From Sphaerulina vaccinii (lineage: Eukaryota > Ascomycota > Dothideomycetes > Mycosphaerellales > Mycosphaerellaceae), in contig JAKUDP010000006.1 of the NCBI GenBank assembly GCA_022570795.1, positions 1,922,001 to 1,986,000 of the forward strand: DNA of 64,000 nucleotides, read 5' to 3'. The position numbers and the translations under genes are program-made. Position 1 is the stretch's first letter, and each line of letters opens with the position of its first letter. Under the pieces are notes generated by a model that saw nothing but the letters and a program-made list of their open reading frames with translations, was not told where the DNA came from and did no database searches. Below, in pieces: positions 21,344-31,010 of the stretch.

Positions 21344-21746
21344 ATGATCTGCTCACGCTGTATCCGAGCTACCACAAGCGCATTGCGCACACCATTCCAC
21401 AACACACAACGACGGTACAATACTCCGAACATCCTGAAGCAAAACTCCACTAACACTTCCGCCCAGATCTCTCTCCATCCTGAGCAGCACACCCACGCGA
21501 CCATCCATACTTCCCTCGCGACTACAAACGCCTATCGCAAGCACGAGCGCCGAAACCATCTCACTCACATCACAGCTGGAAGGCCTATCGATAACACAAA
21601 TCAGAGGCGCAAAGCGAGCGACATATAAGCCTTCGCACGTTGTAAGGAAACGCAGACATGGCTACCTCAGTCGCGTGAAGACAAGGACGGGGATGCAGAT
21701 CATCAAAAGGCGGCGAGCGAAGCAGAGGAGTACGTTGAGCCATTAG
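21344..21746 (+). CDS. MRPL34: Mitochondrial large-subunit ribosomal protein bL34m
   Basis: Exons 21344-21414 and 21467-21746 give 116 aa. The 52-nt intron has donor GTACAA, a CTAAC branch and acceptor CCCAG. Without splicing the bL34 part lies in another frame and is missed. The last 45 residues carry the bL34 signature: T-Y-K-P-S, then R-K-R-R-H-G-Y, R-V-K-T-R-T-G and K-R-R-R-A-K-Q-R ending L-S-H. The N-terminus M-I-C-S-R-C-I-R-A-T-T-S-A-L-R is a typical mitochondrial presequence. bL34m is a small basic protein of the mitochondrial large ribosomal subunit. I chose ATG 21344 because it gives a clean presequence; ATG 21278 is an in-frame alternative. Confidence 0.9.
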
Positions 21747-22346
21747 AAGTGCTCTTGTTCGGGATGGTTCTGGTGTTCGGTTCTTGCCTACTTTGTGGGA
21801 AAGAGTAGTGGAAACAAGGAAGGAGACACAGAGGGTTATAGACGCGGACAAATCTCTGCTTGTCACGATGCTCTGGTCAGGGAGTTGAAGCGAGGAGGTC
21901 GTGACTCTCTCCGCTGCGCATTGAAAGATTGAGATGGCATGTAGTGGACATGAGAGGCATGGTGGCTGGACATTACGAGAGAATGCTGTGTCGCAGCGGG
22001 ATGATACGCTTCATCTCAGCAGAGTATCGATGACTGCGGCCGGATAACCTGCTGCGGATTGTCAGCATTGCAGGAATAGAGAGCAGAGATACAGAAGTAG
22101 CCTCGCTCATGAAGATACAGGGAACTTGTACAGGAGATTACATACGCCTATGAAAAAGGCAACTCCACAGCCAAAGTCGTTGCTTTGGGTGCCTTGCTGA
22201 ATGATCAAAGTGAAGTGGGATTCCAACGCTTCGCCTGCAGGCAAGCGGTCGGCTAGTCACTCCGAAACTTCACATTCACCTGTTTGACAAGGCAACCACT
22301 TCTGTGCGCATTCATCTCCACCTCTTCAACTCGCAAGACTTCCACA
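21747..22346. other. Intergenic, no gene seen
   Basis: This is the 3' flank of bL34m and the promoter of the gene at 22347. No domain-bearing frame was found. Confidence 0.5.
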
Positions 22347-23918
22347 ATGTTACCACAACAACAATCACTCAGTCACCCACTTGCTTTGGCCTTGAACGCC
22401 GCCGATATGACCGACATCCAGAGCTCAGCAGAATCAGCTCTTGCGTTCGAAGAGTTAAACAGAAGCATCAATGCCATGTCGCCAACTGAGGCGTTTCGAA
22501 ATGTGACCATCGACATCACCGACGCACGACAACTTGCCCTACGCGATGACGTTCTCGCGTTTGGCGGCGCAAGTCCTCTCAAGATACAGAGCGACAGACT
22601 CGAAATACAGAAGTCACAAGTCGCCTCCAAGACAAATCAAGAATCAAACAGCCCCATCGAGTACACTGCGGTGGCGTCTCCGCAAGTCGACAAGTGGGCG
22701 AGGCCGACTCCACCGCGTAAGACCAGTCGCATGCTGATGTCAGAAGAACTCGAGGAAGACGGAGAGCCGATTACCGACGAGGATCGCTCACCCAGCAAGT
22801 TGCCTCTGTCAGTAGCTATGATGAGGGCAAGGCGCCGCCAGCGAAGTCCTGAGAAGTCGGTAGAGCAGTTGAAGACTTTCAAGCCTGACCCAGAAGTCGA
22901 GCCGAAGCTGGAAATTGAGCCCGACATGAAGCAAGAAATCGAGACAGACTTGAAGCAGGACGACAAAGTCGACACGAAGCATGACAGTGAACCCAACATG
23001 GAGCAAGTGCCAGAAGTTGAGGTGGACCAAGCTGGGGAGATCGAGGCACCTCACGACAACGAAATCAACACAGACGGCGAGAGCGAACGAAACGACACAG
23101 GGCCTGAAACCATCATCATCCAGGCGAAGATTGCGACATTTACCGAGAAACACGATTGGGTGTATGCGTATCTAGGAACAGGTCCCCCTATCATGTTTGA
23201 GCCGATACCTCTGTCGAGAGATGCTGAAGAATTCGAAGTTATAGTCGACATACAAGAAACGTTCGCGAGGGACCAGCAATTGGAGGATTGGAACAAGAAC
23301 CAGGACGGCGAAGACGGCACAGATCGTGGCAATGAAGTCCTCCACGATGATAGGCAAACGACTCTCGGTCTTGAAGCGCCTCTCGCGCACCCGAAACTTC
23401 GGCCAGGGACATTTGGACGCTCGAAACTCAAGTTCATCAAGCAGCGACGTTTGACACAGGAAGACAACCTCGATCACAGCACAGGAGTCTTGAGCAGCGA
23501 TGATGAACTTCGTAGGTACGGTCGCGCAGACGGGACTCGTCCGCCTGAGGCCATCCGAGATCGCGAGCTTTGGGCATCATTATGTTCATCATCAACCCAG
23601 AAGTCAACATTCGAAAATCCACCAAGCCGCCGCCACCCTCGTCCTCGACGTGCTTCCGACCACGACATCGTCACCGCACCTGCTGGCTCCCAGCCCATCA
23701 GCGATTCGCAGTATGCAGTCATGCTTGATACTTTGGTCGAAGCTGGAGTAAAGGGTGAGCTCACTCGAGAAGTCGGCGACAAGATCGTGAAGCGCTTCAT
23801 GCGTGGACGACAGAGCTATGGCGATGCTCTGAAGGATGTTTGCTGGGGTGTTGATGGGGCGTACTCTGTGATGATGTTGGTATTCTTGGTCATGCTGCTG
23901 ATCTCTGTTGAAGGATGA
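22347..23918 (+). CDS. Acidic protein with C-terminal membrane segment (523 aa)
   Basis: A single-exon gene; ATG 22347 is the first ATG of the frame. Residues about 180-260 form an irregular E/D/K repeat (E-P-K-L-E-I-E-P-D-M-K-Q-E-I-E and similar). An S/P-rich basic region follows. The last 70 residues look folded and end in a hydrophobic run Y-S-V-M-M-L-V-F-L-V-M-L-L-I-S-V only three residues from the stop, which fits a tail anchor (cytosolic protein inserted by its C-terminus). No signal peptide is seen. I do not recognise a family. The membrane topology is inferred from hydrophobicity only. Confidence 0.7.
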   Translation: MLPQQQSLSHPLALALNAADMTDIQSSAESALAFEELNRSINAMSPTEAFRNVTIDITDARQLALRDDVLAFGGASPLKIQSDRLEIQKSQVASKTNQESNSPIEYTAVASPQVDKWARPTPPRKTSRMLMSEELEEDGEPITDEDRSPSKLPLSVAMMRARRRQRSPEKSVEQLKTFKPDPEVEPKLEIEPDMKQEIETDLKQDDKVDTKHDSEPNMEQVPEVEVDQAGEIEAPHDNEINTDGESERNDTGPETIIIQAKIATFTEKHDWVYAYLGTGPPIMFEPIPLSRDAEEFEVIVDIQETFARDQQLEDWNKNQDGEDGTDRGNEVLHDDRQTTLGLEAPLAHPKLRPGTFGRSKLKFIKQRRLTQEDNLDHSTGVLSSDDELRRYGRADGTRPPEAIRDRELWASLCSSSTQKSTFENPPSRRHPRPRRASDHDIVTAPAGSQPISDSQYAVMLDTLVEAGVKGELTREVGDKIVKRFMRGRQSYGDALKDVCWGVDGAYSVMMLVFLVMLLISVEG

Positions 23919-24129
23919 AACATGAGAAAAGCTTGGACGGACTGAGATAGATCGGAGAAGGAAACGCAATTGAATCGATGAACGGAGCTTGATAGCACAT
24001 TAGCAATGGGACGAGCAACCAGGATAGATGCATGTGGCTGAAGCTGACTGTACCTACATACCATAACGAGACAGACTGTCAAAGCCCCTTTCGTGTAGCT
24101 CATCATCTCCTCTCCTCTTGCCTCCAGAC

Positions 24130-24437
24130 CTATACATATTCTCGCCACCTTTTCACCGCCCACCAACATCCATTTGCACCAATCGAAGCAAGTCCATAAA
24201 TGAAGAATAACTGCCACCAAGGCTGTTGTCTTCCAGGTATTACTGCTTTACCCTCATACCACTCAACAGCGGTCAATGCAAGATAGAAACATATCGTCCA
24301 GCCTGTGAACCATGCAAGCAGCCAACGCGGAAAGGTTTGCCAGGTCGTTAGTGGACAGGATTCTGCTTCATGTTAGCTTGCTATGTGTTCTGGTCAGCAC
24401 ATATCTGCTTACCACTTGGAGTGTATCGCTTCTCCAT
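24130..24437 (-). CDS. Small two-exon membrane protein (85 aa)
   Basis: Two exons on the minus strand, 24437-24413 (only 25 nt) and 24362-24130. The 50-nt intron has donor GTAAGC, a GCTAAC branch and acceptor AAGCAG. The product has two hydrophobic helices, roughly residues 22-42 (W-L-L-A-W-F-T-G-W-T-I) and 58-77 (W-W-Q-L-F-F-I-Y-G-L-A), joined by a short polar loop, and ends in a basic K-R-W-R-E-Y-V. It is unusually rich in Trp. The coding pattern, frame continuity and splice signals all agree, although the gene is too short and fragmented to stand out as an open frame. No family was recognised. Confidence 0.72.
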
Positions 24438-24713
24438 GATTGCAAAGTGAAGTCTCGGATGAGACGTAGATGTGGAGAGTACTGTCTTCATATTGGGTAC
24501 GCTGTGCCAAGTCCTGCTGAGCCTCCTTGAGGTGGAGCTCTATGGCGATCACTTACATCAGCGCAATCCTTCGAATACACTACCGGCATGACTCGGCTTG
24601 GCATGTATAGCAGGTTTGGTATTCGCCTATCGATCTCAATTCCCTTCTCACTGTCCTCAAAGACACCATAACGCCTTCCCAACGCCAATCCAACCCCTTC
24701 TCACCATCATCGC

Positions 24714-25669
24714 CTACATCCCATTCCAAGTATGTCCCATCAACCGATTCGCCGCATGTCTAACATAACTCGCCGTAGCAGTAATCGGATCATTCAGCTC
24801 ATTCCGATTCACGTTTCCAGAATTATACTTCCTAAACGCAGCATACCAGTTCCCCTCAGCAGCATAACACTGCTTGAGTCCATCGCCTCCACCTTCACCT
24901 GAAACGCCCTCGGTACCATCACGAAGCATTTGCGTGATAGATTTCGCGGCTTCGTCAGGATTGAATTCGACTCCGTTGTGAGATTGCATGAGGCCGGGGT
25001 TGCGGACGCCGTTGTTGGTCTGTTCGCACATAAAATATTAGTGGTGTTAGTGGTAGGGAGGAGAGAGGAAGGGCTTACAGTCTTGACGCGAGGATTTCCG
25101 CCAGATTCTTGGACCATGATGCAAAGAATAACCCGCTTATCGATGCCTGACTCCTGCGAGACGGTTTCTATGCCGCTCTTCTCGAGAGCGATCTCGCTGT
25201 CAGATGCGTTTCCGGCGTTCTTGATCAAAGTGCTATTTTGCGCCCATAGCGTATCCCAGCTTGCCCAAGTGTTTGGGTCAGGGAAAGCGGATGCTGGCCC
25301 ACTGTAGTTGACATAGTTGCCAGTTGTGGGAGGTGTGTCGCCAGGAGGAACCGTGTCTCCACCACCTCCACTCTTGCCTGGGACATTGATCACCTGTCCG
25401 ACCTGCAAGTTATTCTGGTCGATGCCTGGATTCTCGCGCTTGATATCGTCTACGGTACAGCCGGCCGCCTGCGAGATCGACCAGAGAGTGTCGCCGTTCT
25501 TGATGGTGTACTTGGTGGTTCCTCCAGTGCCGGGAATGTTGAGCTTCTGACCAACTTGGAGGTTATTGGCATTAGTTCCAGGATTTGCCTTTTCCAGTGC
25601 ATCGACAGTACAGCCGAATCTTTGGCTGATAGACCAGAAGCTATCGCCTGCAACTACGATGTATGACAT
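24714..25669 (-). CDS. Two-LysM protein with lytic-transglycosylase-like domain (298 aa)
   Basis: Exons 25669-25079 and 25019-24714 on the minus strand, with a 59-nt intron. Two LysM domains occupy about residues 2-47 and 53-98, each with a G-D-S/T-x-W-S-I-S start and an N-N-L-Q-V-G-Q end. A Gly/Pro linker leads to a lysozyme-like domain with Q-E-S-G-G-N-P (candidate catalytic E188) and G-L-M-Q at 206-209, the motif pair of SLT-type lytic transglycosylases; splicing joins these motifs. LysM binds N-acetylglucosamine polymers (chitin, peptidoglycan). LysM starts at residue 2, so there is no signal peptide, which is odd for a wall-acting enzyme. It may be released on lysis or exported unconventionally. 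A bacterial or phage origin of the catalytic part is possible. Confidence 0.88.
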
Positions 25670-26215
25670 GTTGATTGTGGTTCTGTGAAAGGAGTGGAGA
25701 TATCAAAGTGTTGATCAATATGTTGATGAGCTGGTATGGCCGACTGAATATACTGACAGCCGCTGCTGTGATGCTTCCTCTCAATTGCCTTCATGCTGCG
25801 CTGCGGCTGATAAGGTTGCGGACGAACCCTACCCAGTCCCAAGGACTCCTGCAAGAAGAACACCTTTCATTACCATGCTCATGATCGAGACACCTGCAGT
25901 CAGCATGTTGGTGGCGTTGCTGTTCTACTACCGTGCCCAGGCCTCACATGAGGGTCGACAGGCTGCGCACATCGCCTTCTCACGAGCAATACAGCGCCCC
26001 ATCTGCTGATTGACGAGTATGTTCGAATGAACTCAGCACGGCGAAGAGACCGGAACGCTTTGAGCAAGGCAAAGAGGCAGGAGCGCTTCCAACAGTAAGC
26101 AGGCAAGTTCTGCTGAGCTGTATAAGACCTATGGATGGTCTGGAAGATGAGAGACAGCCTCACACTACACTGGAAGTCTACTACTCTACCTCTACAGCCA
26201 ACCAAACTAAATAAC
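25670..26215. other. Divergent intergenic region
   Basis: This holds the promoters of the LysM gene (left) and of the broken gene at 26216 (right). A TATAAG sits near 26120. No additional gene was seen. Confidence 0.45.
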
Positions 26216-27027
26216 ATGTCTCACACGATCTTCATTAACAACAAGTCGAACCACGACCAGGTCATCGAGGTTCACGGCTGGAACAACGACCAGAACATCA
26301 CCGTTCGAGCACATTCGACTTCTAAAATTCCGGCCCCTGATGGGTGCCAATCCTGGAGTCGATCCAGCTGAGTTGGCAATCGGCCAAGTGATCAATCTAA
26401 TTCCCTAATATGGGCGGCAGGTCGCTGTTCATGTCCTTCGCGACTCTCACGGCACAGAACCATGATGATGGCTCCCCAGGTATCATCCTGTCCAACAAGT
26501 CTCGGAAAGCTTGCACGTATTACTTCTACGATAACTTCTGGAATGGCAGTGGCACAGCTGGTGCAAATTTCGACAAGCCTCTCAAGAACATCGCTCTAGC
26601 AGCTGGTACCAGCCAATTCGTCCCTCTGCCAACATCCTTTAAAGGCCGAGTCCAGCGCGGCACGTTGATTCCATCAAGTTGGGCTGAGTTCCAGATCGAA
26701 GCCAGTAACGACCACGCTGCCCACGGAGACATCGGCGTCGAGCAAGGCAACGACGGCGGGGCCTGAATTCGATCCACAGATGACCGAGTTAGTGGAGCTG
26801 GGTTCACTGGTGACATCCAGACCTGGGGCCCGCCTCAAGCATACCAAGTCAGATCTGATGGTGTTCGCGCACTTGCTAGCACTATGAGCAATTGGCTGGG
26901 CGGGCCGAATCAAGCTGCCATCAATGCTCAAAAGCACAGAATAGGTAAGACGGTCTGTGTTACTGGAGGCGAAGAGATTCCTGATGTTGCATCCAGCAAC
27001 AAGCGTCTTGCAGTGGAGTTCTACTAG
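26216..27027 (+). pseudogene. Broken fungal beta-sandwich-like gene carrying a LysM fragment
   Basis: It starts M-S-H-T-I-F-I-N-N-K-S in good context, stays open to about 26340, then hits a stop. The frame that resumes at about 26421 (S-L-F-M-S-F-A-T) runs to a TGA at 26764-26766, and the same frame continues past it to 27027 with clearly coding sequence (G-F-T-G-D-I-Q-T, S-N-W-L-G-G-P-N, ending L-A-V-E-F-Y). Between the first two parts, 26340-26408 in a third frame reads as the end of a LysM domain: N-P-G-V-D-P-A-E-L-A-I-G-Q-V-I-N, then a stop. A 77-nt intron 26344-26420 would bridge the gap but has a poor donor (GTGCCA). The TGA still interrupts the gene. The protein type is unnamed. Confidence 0.7.
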
Positions 27028-27253
27028 AGTGTGGGTACGAGAGATGGCGGTTGTGCTTCGATTTGCTACATTTAAATTAATCCTATAGACATAGATTGAC
27101 TAGCTAGTCCTCAGCACCAGTCCGATCTCACATTCATCAACGTGTTCAGTTGTCGTGCACGAAATCCCATAGTTGAAGCCCTCATACTATGCTCTTCTTG
27201 CCTTTGGCTGCATCCTCTGCAGTACTCCCTGCCAACCGTGCCTCGGCCATCGC

Positions 27254-27481
27254 TTACCAGCAACCCTTTGGACAGTTGTCACAAGCACCTGCCGAGATAC
27301 AGGTATTGCTACATTTGCTGCAGTATTCCTCGCCGCATTGCTGTCACCGATAACCTCAGTGTGTTGTTCAAGAATATCACAAGTCAGGAGTTCGACTTAC
27401 ACCAGGTCCATTGCAGGCCAAGGCAGCTGGCGTGAAGACAGCTAGCGCGATGAGTAGGAGTCGTTGGAGGTTGAAGTTCAT
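27254..27481 (-). CDS. Small secreted peptide with eight cysteines (55 aa)
   Basis: Exons 27481-27401 and 27340-27254 on the minus strand. The 60-nt intron has donor GTAAGT and acceptor GACAG. Residues 1-22 are a clear signal peptide (M-N-F-N-L-Q-R-L-L-L-I-A-L-A-V, cleavage after A-L-A). The mature 33 residues contain eight Cys with spacing C-x5-C-x4-C-x2-C-x3-C-x5-C-x2-C-x3-C and end in W. Such small disulfide-rich secreted proteins include candidate effectors and antimicrobial peptides; nothing here shows which, and the spacing matches no family I can name. Both exons were found by joining frames by eye; the signal peptide, even Cys count and canonical splice sites support each other. Confidence 0.72.
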
Positions 27482-28645
27482 CGTGGGAGTTGTGCAGATT
27501 GCGTCGATTTGAGGTGTCTGCTGGTTGTGTTCTTGACGTGGTAGCGTGAATGTCATCGTGGACCCGCTCTTCATATATGAGATTCCTGTCAGCGGAGGCT
27601 ACCGCGCGCCGTCGGGCTTTCGAATGGCACTGATGCTGCTTCGCACTCGGCAGTGAAGTAGGCGTTGGAGAATCCGCACGTGGTGTTACGACTGGCAAAA
27701 GTATGGTAGACTTGCTGTGAACCTTCCAAGAGCGTGTTGTGCGAGATAAGAACTTGAACACGTGTTGCGGCCGCACGCATCGATAGGAGCTGTATGGGGC
27801 TCTGGGTACTTATAGCTCTCCATAGCTAGCTGGACCAGCGACAGAGGGAAAGACGGTAGTCTGTCTGACATGCAATATATTCCCAGGTCAATACAGCCTA
27901 TAGATGCTCCATCTTCGGGAAGCTTGGTTCATGCCAGGTGATGACAAAGGTAGCATGGCTTCGTGTGTTGCTTTCAACATGTCGGCGCTCCAAGTTGAGC
28001 CACATCCGTATAGCGACATGTGTCGTATTTGTGTTGGGTCATTCGGCCGTATGGTCGACAGGCTGGCTCGTGGCTCCTAGCTTGAGTGTATATGGTTTGT
28101 AGGCATTATGCGCTGAGTATGACAACGGGACTACTGGCGTGGGACGGTAGCGGTAGCAGGCACTGCTGAAAGTGGCGTCGGCGGTTCGCAAGGCACACTG
28201 GTCGAAGTGTGATGTTTGCCCTATACAGCAGACTATGGAGCTCCACCACATCCTTGCTTCCTTGGCTTGTTTTCTCGCTACCCTCGTATAAGGTCTGTTG
28301 GTTGCTTATTGGGGACAGTCTTGTAAGCACGAGTCACTCCTGATTGGTTCTCGCTCTTCTCGTTTCGTAGTCTATTTGTGAAGAAGCTACCTGGTCGTTG
28401 TGAGTTCCTTCGCCAGCTTGCAAGAGCCAAAGCAAGCAACTGTACGCGTGCTACGTTGGTCATGCGCAGACGGAGCTGGCCAAAGATGATCAAAGTGCAT
28501 TGCCGGATATATAGGTAAAGTATAGCGAAAGTGTCGCCCAATGGGTATCGCAAGCTCCATCAAGACATTATCTCGTTTTAATTCTGTCATCTCTTCCTGT
28601 CGTTCGTGTGTGCTTCAACAACCTTTGTCATCCTCTTCTGCCATT
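27482..28645. other. Intergenic, no supported gene
   Basis: A TATA-like CTATATATCC on the minus strand near 28510 precedes a possible hydrophobic start (M-T-N-V-A-R-V-Q-L-L-A-L-A-L-A), but no convincing second exon could be joined. The rest has only chance frames. Confidence 0.4.
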
Positions 28646-29601
28646 CTACAATAGGACTGCAGCGCCCAGCACACCAATGATGCCCGCAGCAGAGCCAGCA
28701 AAGGCAAAGTTGGTTGGCATCGCTCCAGAATCCGAGTTGGTTGTCGTCACGGCATTGCCGCTCGAGTCGGTCGTAGTGGCCACGCCGGTGGCTTCTGCGA
28801 CTTTGATAGCATACACAGCGCTAACGCTCGTGATCGTGCTTCCTACGCTATCGGTCGTAGTGACAGTAGTAGCAGAAGTGGCAGTAGTCGAAGCAGTGCA
28901 GGCAGACCAGGTAGTCCATGGGGCAGAAGAGGCATATGGCCCATCAGTCCAGCCTAAATCACGTTAGCGAATCCCCGTAAAGGACGTAAGTGAATCTTAC
29001 CACTCCAAGTGCTCGCCGGGCAAGCAGCTGTTCCCCACCACTTCGTCCACTCTCCAGTAGTCCAAGCACCACTACTCGTCCAAGGACCAGCTCCCCAGCC
29101 ATTGCCATGTCCAAAAGGTCCATTCGCACCTCCATGCCATCCTGCTACACCAGCACCAGCCCATCCACTTGGCCAAGCAGAAGTGAAGCCCTCACTCTTC
29201 CAGACAGCTGCAGCAGATGTCAATGCAGTTGGCAGAGGGTGTGCAGACGTCACGCTGTCCCACTCTGCAGTATTTGTGGGAATGGCAGTAAGAGAAGCTG
29301 CAGAAGTCCAAGACGACCAGTCTGAGTACGCAGATGTAGGCCAGATACCTCCAATGCCACCGTGTGCAGTTGCCCATGAAGCCCAGGCTGAGGTGGCTGT
29401 TGGCAAGCCGTTTGCTGATGCCCAGGAAGACCATTCCGCAGAATTGGTAGCGCCTGGAAGTCCAGAGATGCCATTCTCAGATGTCCATTGCGACCAGTCT
29501 CCATAGCCTGCCCCTCCATTTGGGCGTTGAGGAGAAGCCAAACTGGTGGTAGAGAGGAGCGAAGTAGCTACCGCTGTGATGAGGGTGGTCTTGCGTGTCA
29601 T
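28646..29601 (-). CDS. GPI-anchored cell-wall protein with W-x2-W repeats (302 aa)
   Basis: Exons 29601-29001 and 28953-28646 on the minus strand. The 47-nt intron has donor GTAAGA, a GCTAAC branch and acceptor TTTAG. There is a signal peptide (residues 1 to about 22), a repeat region with paired tryptophans at about 36/39, 57/60, 73/76 and 95/98 (period near 20 residues, each followed by a T/S-A-x-G stretch), a Gly/Trp-rich segment, a C-P-A-S-T-W-S-G junction restored by splicing, a Thr/Ser-rich stalk, and a C-terminal hydrophobic tail (F-A-F-A-G-S-A-A-G) typical of GPI attachment. It is probably a cell-surface glycoprotein. The second exon lacks a start of its own and appears only as an extension. 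Confidence 0.85.
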
Positions 29602-30499
29602 GGTTGCTGTTGTTATGCTGGTATATCTGCTGTCAAGGGTATACTGAAGATTGGATAAAGAGACAAAGAAGTGGCAGGGAGAGGAAGCTGATATACTAGG
29701 AAAGTCCTGCAGCTTACATGCAATGGTGCATCAGACTACGCACGACACTCTACTGTACTTTGTATGCTGTGACACTTCAGTCGCCTTTTCGGAGAATACG
29801 CGTCATGCCGGTACGCGCAGCGTGTCATCCTGGCTGCTTGCCTATAGTGAAGTAAGATCGACGAGTGAGCAGGGAGGCTGAAGATATAAGAATAGGCCGA
29901 GGAGGATTTGGTTGTAGAGTTGTGGGAGGAAGAGGAGGAGCTGAAGTCGGGTTTCACGGCGGAAATTGTGAGACGTGGGGAGCCGGAAAAGCGCCAAGAA
30001 CAATGCCGTGAAGACGATGAGGTTGATCGCCTTAATCAAGGCTAGCAACTATGCGTTGATGGAGTTGATCGATACGGGTCGATCATGTCGTCGTTCAGTC
30101 GCCGTGTCGACTGTGCTGGCTTAGCGATGTCGTTGTGATGGTGGGACAGCTCTCCAGGCACTTGCTAGAGTTCATGCAAAGATGCCTCCCGTCCCACGTC
30201 TTTCTCATACCCGACACCTCACCTTTCAGCCTCCTTTCCCCATCTTCCAGTGCCTGCACATTATCAAGAAGGACCAAGATTCGGACAACCCATCGTCTCA
30301 TCATGGGATGGGATAGCCTCAGCCTCCATCAGCCTGATTCCAGAGGTATCCCAAAGTCAGCTCAGCCTTGTGCAGGTACTCCAGATGACCAGCACCAACA
30401 CGCGTCCAAAGATGACTTGTGGTCAGCAAGTCATCTATTCTGCAGCTTAGCTGTGGAACGAAATGCTGTGCGTCTATGCTGTCAGCTGAAGCTTGCGCG
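29602..30499. other. Gene-free spacer
   Basis: This is the promoter of the GPI-protein gene and further sequence without a supported frame. Some frames near 30300-30480 could be the 5' end of the decayed gene that follows. Confidence 0.4.
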
Positions 30500-31010
30500 G
30501 TCGAAGACTTGGCAGTGCCGAACATGGACGATATCCAGTACCACGATCGGCGAAGGCGAAACTTATGGAAGCCGAAAAGGCTAAGGCAACGTTAGCGAAG
30601 CCAATCTCGAATTCAGATTGAATCACCGGGATCGTGATCAGATGGCCACCGTGAAAGGCTATGATCAATTCTTGGAAGCTTGATGGTCCCAGGCACCAAG
30701 ATCAGCCCACGACCGTTCAGCGAAAGCATCGACTGGAACCTGAGCCTCATTCACATCAGCCTACCCTGGGGTACCCTTACGATGGCGTAGACTACATGGA
30801 CTGAAGCAGAAGTCGATGTGTGCGAGCAATCGTGAGCTGTTCAAAGAGCTCGATGAGGTCGCAGTGGCCTATGCAGAAGCTGCTCGTGGTAGCCGGCAGC
30901 ATTCTCAACATTCGACCATGATTCCATCAATCACACCGCATGTGATGCACTCAGGCCTTCCTGCGAAAGGCTATCAGGACTACGCTCGTGCCTACCGCAA
31001 CTCGTGGTAG
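30500..31010 (+). pseudogene. Decayed coding sequence with several frame changes
   Basis: Protein-like stretches follow each other in different frames: A-K-A-K-L-M-E-A-E-K-A-K-A-T-L-A near 30560, then F-R-L-N-H-R-D-R-D-Q-M-A near 30625, then R-H-Q-D-Q-P-T-T-V-Q-R-K-H near 30695 ending Y-D-G-V-D-Y-M-D, then N-R-E-L-F-K-E-L-D-E-V-A-V-A-Y-A-E-A from 30828 to a stop after N-S-W at 31010. Reading them as one protein needs at least three small indels or stops. The composition is charged and helical. The family is unknown. No start codon was assigned. Confidence 0.45.

Noticed and set aside
28300..28560. Second small secreted peptide gene on the minus strand
   Set aside because: A TATA-like box and hydrophobic start are present, but no in-frame Cys-rich or other second exon could be joined.
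29009..29506. Long antisense frame over the GPI-protein gene
   Set aside because: It mirrors the repetitive W/S/A-rich codons of the real gene; the sense strand has a signal peptide, intron and GPI tail.
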